A DNA stretch of 64,000 nucleotides from an uncultured Pseudoxanthomonas sp. (GTDB taxonomy: Bacteria; Pseudomonadota; Gammaproteobacteria; Xanthomonadales; Xanthomonadaceae): assembly GCA_946479745.1 (NCBI GenBank), contig CAMLGZ010000008.1, positions 62,001-126,000 on the forward strand, given 5' to 3'. The notes under the pieces were generated by a model. The model worked only from the letters and a program-made list of their open reading frames with translations. It had not been told where the DNA came from and searched no databases. Positions 32,193 through 40,261 of the stretch are shown in pieces; positions within the stretch are counted from its first letter, which is position 1, and each line of letters starts with the position of its first letter. The position numbers and the translations under genes are program-made.

Positions 32193-34108
32193 CGGTTGTC
32201 CTCGGGTCTGCGGAAACGTCGGTCGGTGGCGGTAACGAAACCGCCCAGCGCCATCAGGCCGGCGCCCAACCAGATCCAGCGCACGAACGGCTTGATGTGG
32301 ATGCGGATGGCGCGTGCCTGACCACCCAGCGATTCGCCCAGCGCTACGTAGACATCGCCGAACACGCCGGGGTGGATACCGGCTTCGGTCATCACCTGTC
32401 CGCCGCTAGCGTAGGCGCGCTTCTCGGGATTGAGCAGCACCAGCGGTTCATCGCCGCGAAACACCTGCACATGTCCGCGTGTGGCCAGATAGTTGGGGCC
32501 TTGCAGTTCGTCCACGCCCTCGTAGCGAAACGAATAGCGTCCGATCTGCTCCGACTGGCCCGGTGTCATCGCCAGTTCGCGTTGCATGTTGAGACCTTCC
32601 ACCAGCAACGCGCCGATCAGGAATACGGCGATGCCGCCATGCGCCAGGGTCATGCCCAGCATCTCGGCGGTGAAACGATTGCCCTTGGAAGCGAAGCGCG
32701 ACCACAGGAAGCGCAAGGTGCCGAAGGCGACCCATGCGGCGGTGGCGATGCCGGCGGCGGTTTTCCATTGGCCTTGTGGCGCGGTGAAGTAGGCGATCGC
32801 TCCCAGCACCAGAGCCAGCACCGCCCAGGGCGCGAGCATGCGCAACGGCCGGGACATTTCCTCGCGCTGCCAGCGGGTCAGCGGCCCGAACGGCAGCAGC
32901 AGCACCAGTGGCGTCATCAACAACAGGAACAGCAGGCCGAAGTAGGGCGGCCCGACCGAGATCTTGCCCAGCCCCAGCGCATCGGCGAGCAGCGGATACA
33001 GCGTGCCCAGCAGCACCATCGCGCAGGCGCAAATCAACAGCACGTTGTTGGCCAGCAGCAAAGTTTCGCGGGAGCCGGCGATGAAGGGCGCGCCCTGTTC
33101 GAGTCGCGGTACACGCAATACGTACAGCACCAGCGACCCGCCGATCACCAGGCCGAGGAAAATCAGAATGAAAAGTCCGCGCGAGGGGTCAGCGGCGAAG
33201 GCATGCACGCTGGTCAGCACGCCTGAGCGCACCAAAAATGCGCCCAGCAGCGACAGCGAAAATGCTGCGATGGCCAGCAGCAAAGTCCAGCCGCGGAAAC
33301 TGCCGCGTTTCTCGGTCACCGCCTGCGAGTGCAACAGCGCGGCGCCGGCCAGCCAGGGCATGAAGCTGGCGTTCTCCACCGGATCCCAGAACCACCAGCC
33401 GCCCCAGCCCAGCTCGTAGTACGCCCACCAGCTGCCCAGGGCGATGCCGATGGTCAAAAAGCCCCAGGCGATATTGGTCCACGGCCGTGTCCAGCGCAGC
33501 CAGCGCGCATCCACGCTGCCGTCGATCAGAGCGGCGATGGAGAAGGCGAACGGAACCACGAAACCCACGTAGCCGATGTACAGCATCGGCGGATGGATGA
33601 TCATCCCCACGTCCTGCAGCAACGGGTTGAGGTCGCGGCCTTCCAGCGGCGCGGGCAGCAGCCGGACGAAGGGATTGGAAGTGAAGATCAGGAAAGCCAG
33701 GAAGCCCAGGCTGATGAGACCGATCACGCCCAGCACGCGCGCGATCACATGCTCGGGAAGCCCGCGCGAGAACTCGGCCACCGCCGCGTTCCACACTGCC
33801 AGCACCAGCGTCCACAGCAGCAGCGAACCTTCGTGCGCACCCCACACTGCGGTGTAGCGATACACCATGGGCAGCAGCGAATTGGAATTGTCGGCCACGT
33901 ACTTGACCGAGAAATCCTGGGTGACGAAGGCCACGGTCAGGACCACGAACGCGCCGAGCACCAGGAACAACTGCGCATAGGCGGCGGGGCGGGCGACAGC
34001 CATCCAGCCGGGCTTGCCGCGTTGCGCGCCGGCCAATGGCAATACCGCCTGCAGGCCCGCGATGAGCAGCGCCAGGATCAGCGCTATCTGGCCGAGTTCA
34101 GGCAGCAT
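32189..34108 (-). CDS. ccmF: haem lyase subunit CcmF
   Basis: The product is a 639-aa protein with about 14-15 membrane spans and the tryptophan-rich haem-handling motif WGGWWFWDPVENASFMPWLA. PPMLYIGYVGFVVPFAFSIA and the conserved histidine HEGS (WGAHEGSLLLW) are also present. It attaches haem to apocytochrome c together with CcmH/I. It directly follows ccmE, with no intervening base between that stop and this start codon in transcription order reversed (adjacent at 34108/34109). Confidence 0.95.
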   Translation of the reverse strand: MLPELGQIALILALLIAGLQAVLPLAGAQRGKPGWMAVARPAAYAQLFLVLGAFVVLTVAFVTQDFSVKYVADNSNSLLPMVYRYTAVWGAHEGSLLLWTLVLAVWNAAVAEFSRGLPEHVIARVLGVIGLISLGFLAFLIFTSNPFVRLLPAPLEGRDLNPLLQDVGMIIHPPMLYIGYVGFVVPFAFSIAALIDGSVDARWLRWTRPWTNIAWGFLTIGIALGSWWAYYELGWGGWWFWDPVENASFMPWLAGAALLHSQAVTEKRGSFRGWTLLLAIAAFSLSLLGAFLVRSGVLTSVHAFAADPSRGLFILIFLGLVIGGSLVLYVLRVPRLEQGAPFIAGSRETLLLANNVLLICACAMVLLGTLYPLLADALGLGKISVGPPYFGLLFLLLMTPLVLLLPFGPLTRWQREEMSRPLRMLAPWAVLALVLGAIAYFTAPQGQWKTAAGIATAAWVAFGTLRFLWSRFASKGNRFTAEMLGMTLAHGGIAVFLIGALLVEGLNMQRELAMTPGQSEQIGRYSFRYEGVDELQGPNYLATRGHVQVFRGDEPLVLLNPEKRAYASGGQVMTEAGIHPGVFGDVYVALGESLGGQARAIRIHIKPFVRWIWLGAGLMALGGFVTATDRRFRRPEDNR

Positions 34109-34579
34109 CTAGCGGTTTTCCGTCGCGGCCGCGGCGGGCGCCTGCACGTCGTGCTTCTTGTGCGCCATGCCCATTTTGTCGGCGACTTCCTTGGGCATGT
34201 AGTTCTCGTCGTGCTTGGCCAGCACGTCCTCGGCCACGAATACGCCGTCCTTCATGGTGCCCGTGGCCACCACCGCCTGTCCTTCGCGGAACAGATCGGG
34301 AAGGATGCGGTTGTAGACCACCGGCAGCAGCGCATCGCCGTCGGTGACCTTGAAATGGACTTCGAGCGAGCCGGGAGTGCGCTGGAACGAGCCTTTTTCC
34401 ACCATGCCGCCCAGACGGAAGCGCGCGCGGTCTCCGGTTTCGCCGCGCAGCACTTCGGCCGGCGTATACAAGTAGGCGACGTTGCGTTGCAAGGCAAAGA
34501 CCACCAGGGTAGTGGCGATGCCCGCCGCAACCACAAGCAAGAGCACCCACAACAGACGACGGCGGCGGATCGGGTTCAT
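34109..34579 (-). CDS. ccmE: haem chaperone CcmE
   Basis: The product is a 156-aa protein. An N-terminal anchor ([22 protein letters not shown]) precedes the OB-fold. The haem-binding histidine lies in [11 protein letters not shown] (His-x-x-x-Tyr). The C-terminal tail is alanine-rich. ATG 34579 overlaps the ccmD stop (ATGA). It carries haem from CcmC to CcmF. Confidence 0.95.
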   Translation of the reverse strand: MNPIRRRRLLWVLLLVVAAGIATTLVVFALQRNVAYLYTPAEVLRGETGDRARFRLGGMVEKGSFQRTPGSLEVHFKVTDGDALLPVVYNRILPDLFREGQAVVATGTMKDGVFVAEDVLAKHDENYMPKEVADKMGMAHKKHDVQAPAAAATENR

Positions 34580-34740
34580 CGGCTCAACTCCACCGGTTGC
34601 GCGCGCTTGGCGTCGCGCGCCTTGCGCAATCGCGCGGCGCGCAACTCGCGGCGGATCTGCAGGCGCGGCACCACGAAGTCCCACAGCATCACCACTGCGA
34701 ATACCGCGTAGGCGCCGATCACGTAGTTGACATAAGTCAT
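34576..34740 (-). CDS. ccmD: haem exporter accessory protein CcmD
   Basis: The product is a 54-aa single-span protein ([20 protein letters not shown]) with a strongly basic C-terminal tail ([20 protein letters not shown]), as expected of CcmD. It sits between ccmC and ccmE, with an ATGA overlap to ccmE and a 10-base gap after ccmC. It aids release of holo-CcmE from CcmABC. Confidence 0.92.
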   Translation of the reverse strand: MTYVNYVIGAYAVFAVVMLWDFVVPRLQIRRELRAARLRKARDAKRAQPVELSR

Positions 34741-34750
34741 AGGAATGCCG

Positions 34751-35494
34751 TCACGGCTGCATCGCCAATTTCGCCACCCAGTCCTTGCCCGCCTCGCGAC
34801 GCAGGTTGTCGGCGCGCGCGCGCGACAGCAACGAACCTGCGAACCAGAACTGCACGGCCACGAACATCAGCCAGAACGGCAGCTGCATGCTGGGATCGAT
34901 CTTGGAATCGCCGAACAGGCTGATGGTCTGGCCCTGGTGCAGCGAATTCCACCACACCACCGAATATTTGATCACCGGCAACAGCGCAACGCCCACGATA
35001 GCCAGCAGTCCTGCCGCGCGCGCAGCGGCGCGGCGGTCGTCGATGGCGTGGTACAGGCCGGTCACGCCCAGATACAGGAACAGCAGGATCAGTTCCGTGG
35101 TCAGGCGCGGATCCCAATCCCACCACGTGCCCCACATCGGCTTGCCCCAGATCGAACCGGTGACCAAGGTAATGAGGGTGAAGGCGGCGCCGACCGGCGC
35201 GCAGGCCATGGCCAGGATCTCGCACAGCTTGATCCGCCAGATCAGCGCGATGGCCGAATAGACCGCCATCACACCGAACACCAGCATGCTCATCATCGCG
35301 CTGGGTACATGGATGTAGAAGATGCGGAAACTGTCGCCCTGCTGGTAATCGGCAGGCACCTGGAACGCCTGCCACAAGCCGACGCCCATCAGTACGAAGG
35401 CGATGGCATAGCACCACGGCGCCCAGCGGGCCGCGAAGCGGTCGAAGATCGGCGGCGAGCCGAGTTGGTGGAACCAGAGCAGGACAGGATTCAT
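34751..35494 (-). CDS. ccmC: haem delivery protein CcmC
   Basis: The product is a 247-aa protein with six spans and the WWD motif WGTWWDWDPRLT; periplasmic histidines lie in FYIHVPSA and NSLHQG. It loads haem onto CcmE. ATG 35494 is chosen; a longer frame upstream overlaps ccmB and is not protein-like. Confidence 0.95.
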   Translation of the reverse strand: MNPVLLWFHQLGSPPIFDRFAARWAPWCYAIAFVLMGVGLWQAFQVPADYQQGDSFRIFYIHVPSAMMSMLVFGVMAVYSAIALIWRIKLCEILAMACAPVGAAFTLITLVTGSIWGKPMWGTWWDWDPRLTTELILLFLYLGVTGLYHAIDDRRAAARAAGLLAIVGVALLPVIKYSVVWWNSLHQGQTISLFGDSKIDPSMQLPFWLMFVAVQFWFAGSLLSRARADNLRREAGKDWVAKLAMQP

Positions 35495-35507
35495 GCGTAC
35501 GGAAACT

Positions 35508-36191
35508 TCAGTGCAATGCGATGCGGATTGCCGCCGCAGCGGCCAGGGGAGCCAGTACCAGTGCCAACACCAGTCCTGCGCCGAGGAAAAGCAGTGCGCC
35601 GATGGCATCCAGGCCCTGCGCGCTGCGGGCGACGCTGCCAGCGCCGAAGATCAGCACGGGGACGTACAGCGGCAACGCCAGCAAGGCGACAAGAATACCA
35701 GAGCGCCTCATGCCGACCGTCAGCGCAGCCACCACCGCGCCCAGCAGGCTCAACAGCGGCGTACCCAAGGCCAGCGACGCCAACAGGACCGGAAGTTGAT
35801 CGCGGGGAAGGTGCAGCAGTTCCCCCAACAGGGGCGTGACCAGGATCAACGGCAGCGCGGTCGTCAGCCAGTGGCTCAGCACGCGTACGGCCACCAGCCA
35901 GGCCAAAGGGACGGGCGCCAGGATCCATTGCTCCAGCGAGCCGTCTTCGGCGTCGCCACGGAACAGCGTATCCAGCGACAGCAGGCCGGCCAGCAGTACC
36001 GCTACCCACATCACCGCCGAGGCCACTTTCGCCAGCGCCTGCGGTTCGCCGCCCAGCGCCAGGGCGAACAGCACCACCACCAGCAGGGCGAACAGCGCCG
36101 GTTGGAAGGCATCGCCGCGCCGACGCCAGAGCAGGCGCAGATCGCGGATCATTAGCGTGCTGCCGGCCTGGAACAGAGAGGGGCCGTTCAC
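35508..36191 (-). CDS. ccmB: haem exporter permease CcmB
   Basis: The product is a 227-aa permease with six hydrophobic spans (for example LFALLVVVLFALAL, AVMWVAVLLAGLLSL). LFRGDAEDGSLEQWILAP is the family's hallmark region. It forms the CcmAB ABC unit that powers holo-CcmE release. An inverted repeat separates it from ccmA. Confidence 0.94.
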   Translation of the reverse strand: MNGPSLFQAGSTLMIRDLRLLWRRRGDAFQPALFALLVVVLFALALGGEPQALAKVASAVMWVAVLLAGLLSLDTLFRGDAEDGSLEQWILAPVPLAWLVAVRVLSHWLTTALPLILVTPLLGELLHLPRDQLPVLLASLALGTPLLSLLGAVVAALTVGMRRSGILVALLALPLYVPVLIFGAGSVARSAQGLDAIGALLFLGAGLVLALVLAPLAAAAAIRIALH

Positions 36192-36227
36192 GAGCAGTCT
36201 CCAGCCGCGGCGGGAAATTGCATTTTT

Positions 36228-36350
36228 CCCCTTTGAAAAAGGTGGGCAGGGGGGATTTGCTTTTGCTCTTGCTGGAAGTCGCCGAGCAAAGTCAAAAGCA
36301 AATCCCCCAGTCGCCGGTGAGGCCGGCGCCAGCCCCCTTTTTCAAAGGGG
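36228..36350. repeat. inverted repeat between ccmA and ccmB
   Basis: CCCCTTTGAAAAAGG at the left and CCTTTTTCAAAGGGG at the right bound a 120-base palindromic element that also contains GGGGATTTGCTTTTG and its mirror. Lying inside the operon, it could form a strong mRNA hairpin after ccmA. Confidence 0.8.
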
Positions 36351-36380
36351 GCAACAGCGGGCTGTAAGCTTGAGAGAAGG

Positions 36381-37031
36381 TCAAGCATTGACGCCCCTCT
36401 TCAGCATCAGCATCCGCGTCTGCACCGGCGGCGCGGCATAAGCGCCATGAGTGGTCACCAGCGCGGCGCCGCCCTCGCGCAGATGTGCGGAAATCATGCG
36501 GTTGACCAGATTGATGCCGTCCAGGTCCAGGTTCGCGTAGGGCTCGTCCAGCAGCCAGAGCGGCGCCGGCGACAGCCACAGACGGGCGAGGGACAGGCGT
36601 TTTTTCTGGCCGGCGGAAAGCTGGCGCGCAAGCGCGTCTTCGTAGCCGGCCAGTCCGACCATGCCCAGCGCATCGGCCGGAAGCTGACGCGGGCGGCGTC
36701 CATGCAGACCGCACAGGAAATTCAGGTTCTCCAGCGTATTCAGGTCCGCCTTCATTGCGGGCAGGTGGCCCAGGTAGGCAATGGCGTGCGAGCGCAGGCT
36801 GGCCTGGGCGGTACGGCCGTCAATGTCGATTTCGCCTGCGTCGGCACGCAACAGACCAGCCAGCACACGCAGCAAGGTGGTCTTGCCCACGCCGTTGTCG
36901 CCCTGCACCAGCAGGGCCTCGCCTGCACCGACCATGAAGTCCAGCGGTCCGAACACCGGCTCGTCGTTGCGTGTGAAAGCGAGTCCGCGTGCGGCGAGCA
37001 GCGGCAGGGAAGAGTGCGGGGACGGGGTCAT
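36381..37031 (-). CDS. ccmA: haem exporter ATPase CcmA
   Basis: The product is a 216-aa ABC ATPase with Walker [13 protein letters not shown] (about residues 43-54), signature [16 protein letters not shown] and Walker [13 protein letters not shown]. It powers CcmB/C/D. First gene of the ccm cluster; its promoter would lie in the short gap to the DUF3293 gene or further upstream. Confidence 0.95.
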   Translation of the reverse strand: MTPSPHSSLPLLAARGLAFTRNDEPVFGPLDFMVGAGEALLVQGDNGVGKTTLLRVLAGLLRADAGEIDIDGRTAQASLRSHAIAYLGHLPAMKADLNTLENLNFLCGLHGRRPRQLPADALGMVGLAGYEDALARQLSAGQKKRLSLARLWLSPAPLWLLDEPYANLDLDGINLVNRMISAHLREGGAALVTTHGAYAAPPVQTRMLMLKRGVNA

Positions 37032-37098
37032 CTGCGCCTATTGTAACGGCGCGCCCGCTTCAACCGCCTTGCCCGGCCCGCCAGTTCGGCAGGCCTGC

Positions 37099-37602
37099 TC
37101 ATCCGGCCCAATCGGTGCAGGGATCATCGGCCACGCCGGGCGGACGCGGCCATAACATGCGCAGGCGCACCGGTTCGCCGCATTTCCAGTAGAGCGTGGC
37201 AGCTTGGCCGAATTCCCGCGCCCAGGCGTCGCCGGTTTCCACCGGCACGTCCAGGACCACCCACCCGTATTCCACCGCACCGCCCTGGGCGTTGCTTCCC
37301 AGCGAGGAACAATGCTGGAACCGTCCTTCCCGGATACGCGCCTGCAGGCGCTCGTCGGCCGCCATGTTCTGCGCCACGGTCGCCGCCTCGGGGGCAGGAT
37401 TCCAAGCGGTGATGAAAAGATAATGTTTGGCGCCGAGCTCGCGTTCGATGTCGTCGGCCAATTGGCCCACGCCGAACAGCCACTCCCTGTGCCCGATGGT
37501 CACGAAATAATGGGCGGCGGCATAAGCCGTCGCCAGCTGCGCCGTCTGTTCGTCGTGGCCCGTGTTTCCGTCCATGACCTCATCATCCCTGTTCTCCGTC
37601 AT
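37099..37602 (-). CDS. DUF3293 family protein
   Basis: The product is a 167-aa protein with the family core FITAWNPAPEAATVAQN, followed by a strand-rich C-terminus (VEYGWVVLDVPVETGDAWAREFGQ). Start ATG 37602 is used; a GTG at 37611 and an ATG at 37575 are also possible. It is divergent from the aminotransferase gene, with about 50 bases between. Function unknown. Confidence 0.75.
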   Translation of the reverse strand: MTENRDDEVMDGNTGHDEQTAQLATAYAAAHYFVTIGHREWLFGVGQLADDIERELGAKHYLFITAWNPAPEAATVAQNMAADERLQARIREGRFQHCSSLGSNAQGGAVEYGWVVLDVPVETGDAWAREFGQAATLYWKCGEPVRLRMLWPRPPGVADDPCTDWAG

Positions 37603-37655
37603 TGCGTACACTCCTGTTCCCCAATCCCCCGACTCACTTCCCCACGGAAAGGCCG

Positions 37656-38804
37656 ATGTCCTTCGAAACCAAGTTGCCCAAGGTAGGCACCACCATATTC
37701 ACCGTCATGTCCCAACTGGCCGCCGAGCATGGCGCCGTCAACCTGGGACAGGGCTTCCCCGATTTCGCCGTACCGCAACGGCTGGTGGACGAACTGGCCG
37801 ACGCCATGCGCGCCGGCCACAACCAGTACGCGCCCATGACCGGTGTGCCCGTCCTGCGCCAGGCCATCGCCGCCAAGGTGTTGCGCTGCTACGGTGCCGA
37901 AGTGAATGCCGATACCGAGATCACCGTGACCAGCGGCGCCACCGAGGCGATTTTCAATGCGATCCACGCGGTGGTGCGACCGGGCGAGGAAGTGATCGTG
38001 CTGGACCCGGCCTACGACTGCTACGAACCGGCCATCGACCTGGCCGGCGCCAAGGCGGTGCATGTGGCCCTGGATCCGCGGACGTTCGCCGTTGACTGGC
38101 AGAAGGTCCAGGACGCGATCACTCCGCGTACCCGCCTGTTGATGATCAACAGCCCACACAACCCGTCCGGCGCCATGTTGGGCGAAGACGATCTGCGCCA
38201 GTTGGCCGGAATATTGCGCGGCACCGACATTTTCCTGGTCTCCGACGAGGTCTACGAGCACATCGTCTTCGACGGCCGTCGCCACGAATCAGTGCTGCGT
38301 TATCCGGAACTGGCGGCGCGCGCCTTTGTCATCTCCAGCTTCGGCAAGACCTACCACTGCACCGGCTGGAAGATCGGTTACGCGATCGCGCCGCCTGCCT
38401 TGAGCGCCGAATTCCGCAAGGTGCACCAGTACAATACTTTTACGAGTTTTTCGCCCGCGCAGTACGCCTTTGCGGCGATGATCCGCGACGAGCCGGAACA
38501 CTACGAACAACTGGGCGCGTTCTATCAGGCCAAGCGCGACCGTTTTCGCGAACAGCTGCTGGCGACCAAGCTGAAGCCGCTGCCGGTGCCGGGCGGATAT
38601 TTCCAGTTGGTCGACTATTCGGCGGTGAGCGATCTGCCGGATACGGAATTCGTCAAGTGGCTGACGGTGGAGCACGGCGTCACCGCCATTCCATTGTCCC
38701 CGTTCTACGAATCGCCGCCCGCCGGACAACGCCTGGCCAGGCTGTGCTTCGCCAAGAACGATGCGACCATGGATGCCGCGGTGGAGCGGCTGTTGAAGCT
38801 CTGA
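37656..38804 (+). CDS. methionine/glutamine-type aminotransferase (YbdL-like)
   Basis: The product is a 382-aa class I aminotransferase. GQGFPDF marks the N-terminal substrate loop and INSPHNPSG carries the conserved Asn. The PLP lysine lies in SSFGKTYHCTGWKIGY, with the phosphate-binding arginine near the C-terminus (RLCFAKN). The YbdL/glutamine transaminase K branch prefers methionine or glutamine. The omega-amidase gene downstream fits the glutamine transaminase-omega-amidase route, which clears the 2-oxo-amide product. Confidence 0.87.
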   Translation: MSFETKLPKVGTTIFTVMSQLAAEHGAVNLGQGFPDFAVPQRLVDELADAMRAGHNQYAPMTGVPVLRQAIAAKVLRCYGAEVNADTEITVTSGATEAIFNAIHAVVRPGEEVIVLDPAYDCYEPAIDLAGAKAVHVALDPRTFAVDWQKVQDAITPRTRLLMINSPHNPSGAMLGEDDLRQLAGILRGTDIFLVSDEVYEHIVFDGRRHESVLRYPELAARAFVISSFGKTYHCTGWKIGYAIAPPALSAEFRKVHQYNTFTSFSPAQYAFAAMIRDEPEHYEQLGAFYQAKRDRFREQLLATKLKPLPVPGGYFQLVDYSAVSDLPDTEFVKWLTVEHGVTAIPLSPFYESPPAGQRLARLCFAKNDATMDAAVERLLKL

Positions 38805-38812
38805 GAAAGCGC

Positions 38813-38885
38813 GTGTAGGAGCGACGTAAGTCGCGAATGGAAAACCTCTTGGAGATATCATTCGCGACTTACGTCGCTCCTACAC
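38813..38885. repeat. inverted repeat (GTAGGAGCGACGTAAGTCGC type)
   Basis: The perfect mirrored arms GTGTAGGAGCGACGTAAGTC and CGTCGCTCCTACAC enclose a short centre. Same family as 53504-53574 and 61230-61308. Confidence 0.9.
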
Positions 38886-38928
38886 CCTCTTACGCAGCCT
38901 AGTCGCAAACAAACAATAAGGTAATGGC

Positions 38929-39726
38929 ATGCAGGATCTGAGAATATCCTTGGTACAGGGCGCCACCCGTTGGCACGACCCGGCTGGGAATCGCGAGTAT
39001 TACGGTGACTTGATCAGGCCTCTCGCAAACCTCACCGACCTGGTGATCCTGCCCGAAACCTTCACCAGCGGCTTCAGTAATGAGGCCATCGACAAGGCCG
39101 AAGGCATGGACGGGCCGACGGTGCGGTGGATACGCGAGCAGGCCATCGCTCTGGATGCCGCGGTGACCGGCAGCGTGCAGCTGCGCACCGAAGAAGGCGT
39201 GTTCAATCGCTTGTTGTGGGCCACGCCCGACGGCGAGCTGCAGTATTACGACAAGCGGCATCTGTTCCGCTATGCCGGCGAACACAAGCGCTACGCTGCC
39301 GGCGAAAAGCGCCTGACGGTGGAATGGAAGGGATGGCGCATCAATCCGCTGGTCTGCTACGACCTGCGTTTTCCGGTGTATTCACGCAACCGCTACAACG
39401 TAGAGCGCGAAGGCCAGCTGGATTTCGATCTGCAGATTTTCGTCGCCAACTGGCCGGCGGCACGGGCCTACGCATGGAAGACGCTGCTGCGCGCGCGGGC
39501 GATCGAAAACCTGTGCTACGTGGCCGCAGTGAACCGTGTGGGCGTTGATGGCAACGGGCTGGAGTATTCCGGCGACAGTGCGGTGATCGATTTCCTGGGT
39601 CAGCCGCTGATCGAAACCACTGGCGAAGAGGGCGTAGTGAGCAGCGTGATTTCGGCCGCCGAGCTGGCAGCGCACCGCGAGCGTTTTCCTGCGATGCTGG
39701 ACGGCGACGCTTTTTCTCTGGCCTGA
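38929..39726 (+). CDS. omega-amidase (nitrilase-family carbon-nitrogen hydrolase)
   Basis: The product is a 265-aa nitrilase-fold enzyme. The catalytic triad is visible as Glu in LPETFTSGF, Lys in YYDKRHLF and Cys in VCYDLRFPVY. It matches the YafV/Nit2 omega-amidase branch, which hydrolyses 2-oxoglutaramate or 2-oxosuccinamate. The aminotransferase upstream could produce this substrate. An inverted repeat lies between the two genes. Confidence 0.87.
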   Translation: MQDLRISLVQGATRWHDPAGNREYYGDLIRPLANLTDLVILPETFTSGFSNEAIDKAEGMDGPTVRWIREQAIALDAAVTGSVQLRTEEGVFNRLLWATPDGELQYYDKRHLFRYAGEHKRYAAGEKRLTVEWKGWRINPLVCYDLRFPVYSRNRYNVEREGQLDFDLQIFVANWPAARAYAWKTLLRARAIENLCYVAAVNRVGVDGNGLEYSGDSAVIDFLGQPLIETTGEEGVVSSVISAAELAAHRERFPAMLDGDAFSLA

Positions 39727-39731
39727 TCGCC

Positions 39732-39842
39732 CGTAGGTCGGGGCTACGTCCCCGACGCCACGTGCATTTTCAGCATCCCTTGCGTCGGGGGCGTAGTATA
39801 TTTTCAGCACCCCTTGTGTCGGGGACGTAGCCCCGACCTACG
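39732..39842. repeat. inverted repeat (CGTAGGTCGGGGCTACG type)
   Basis: CGTAGGTCGGGGCTACGTCC and its mirror CCCCGACCTACG frame it. The right arm is partly doubled (two TTTTCAGCA...TGTCGGGG units), showing local duplication. Related to 58215-58295. Confidence 0.85.
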
Positions 39843-39854
39843 AATTTGTCCTGG

Positions 39855-40235
39855 CTACTTGGTGAAAGAGAGCTCGATCGAAGAATAGAAAGGCGTGCGT
39901 GGCGGGGCCGGCAATTCGCCCCGTGCCGCGAACTTGCGGAAGCAGATGGCCAGCGGCGAGTCCCCCTGCAGCCAGGTGCGGACCACCTTGCCGGTCGCGT
40001 CCAGTTCCATCACCACCACGAACGCAGACAGGTCCGGATTGGGCATGGCGCATGCGGCGATACCGTCGCCCAGCAGCTTGCTTTGCGAGTCCAACAATGC
40101 ACTGCCTTGCTCGCGGCCAAGAGAAGCTTCGTCCTTGTCGGCCAGCGCCTTGGCCGCGGCGTATTCGAGTTCGGTGGCGGTGATAGCCGGGCTTGCCAGC
40201 AGCAGCGCCAGCAGCATGGGAAGCATGCGTTTCAT
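39855..40235 (-). CDS. small exported protein
   Basis: The product is a 126-aa protein with a signal peptide (MKRMLPMLLALLLASPAITA). The mature part has one strand-rich segment (FVVVMELDATGKVVRTWLQG) similar in texture to TonB-C-like small proteins, and two cysteines (IAACAMP, AICFRKF) that could pair. ATG 40235 fits. It lies just downstream of the ABC transporter gene, transcribed in the same direction. Not assigned to a family. Confidence 0.65.
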   Translation of the reverse strand: MKRMLPMLLALLLASPAITATELEYAAAKALADKDEASLGREQGSALLDSQSKLLGDGIAACAMPNPDLSAFVVVMELDATGKVVRTWLQGDSPLAICFRKFAARGELPAPPRTPFYSSIELSFTK

Positions 40236-40261
40236 ATGGATTCCTTGGTCTTCAATGCGGC

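Noticed and set aside
32177..34711. Long plus-strand frames (349 and 460 aa) opposite the ccm genes
   Set aside because: They are antisense shadows of ccmF, ccmE and ccmC with Gln/His/Arg-rich text and no family features.
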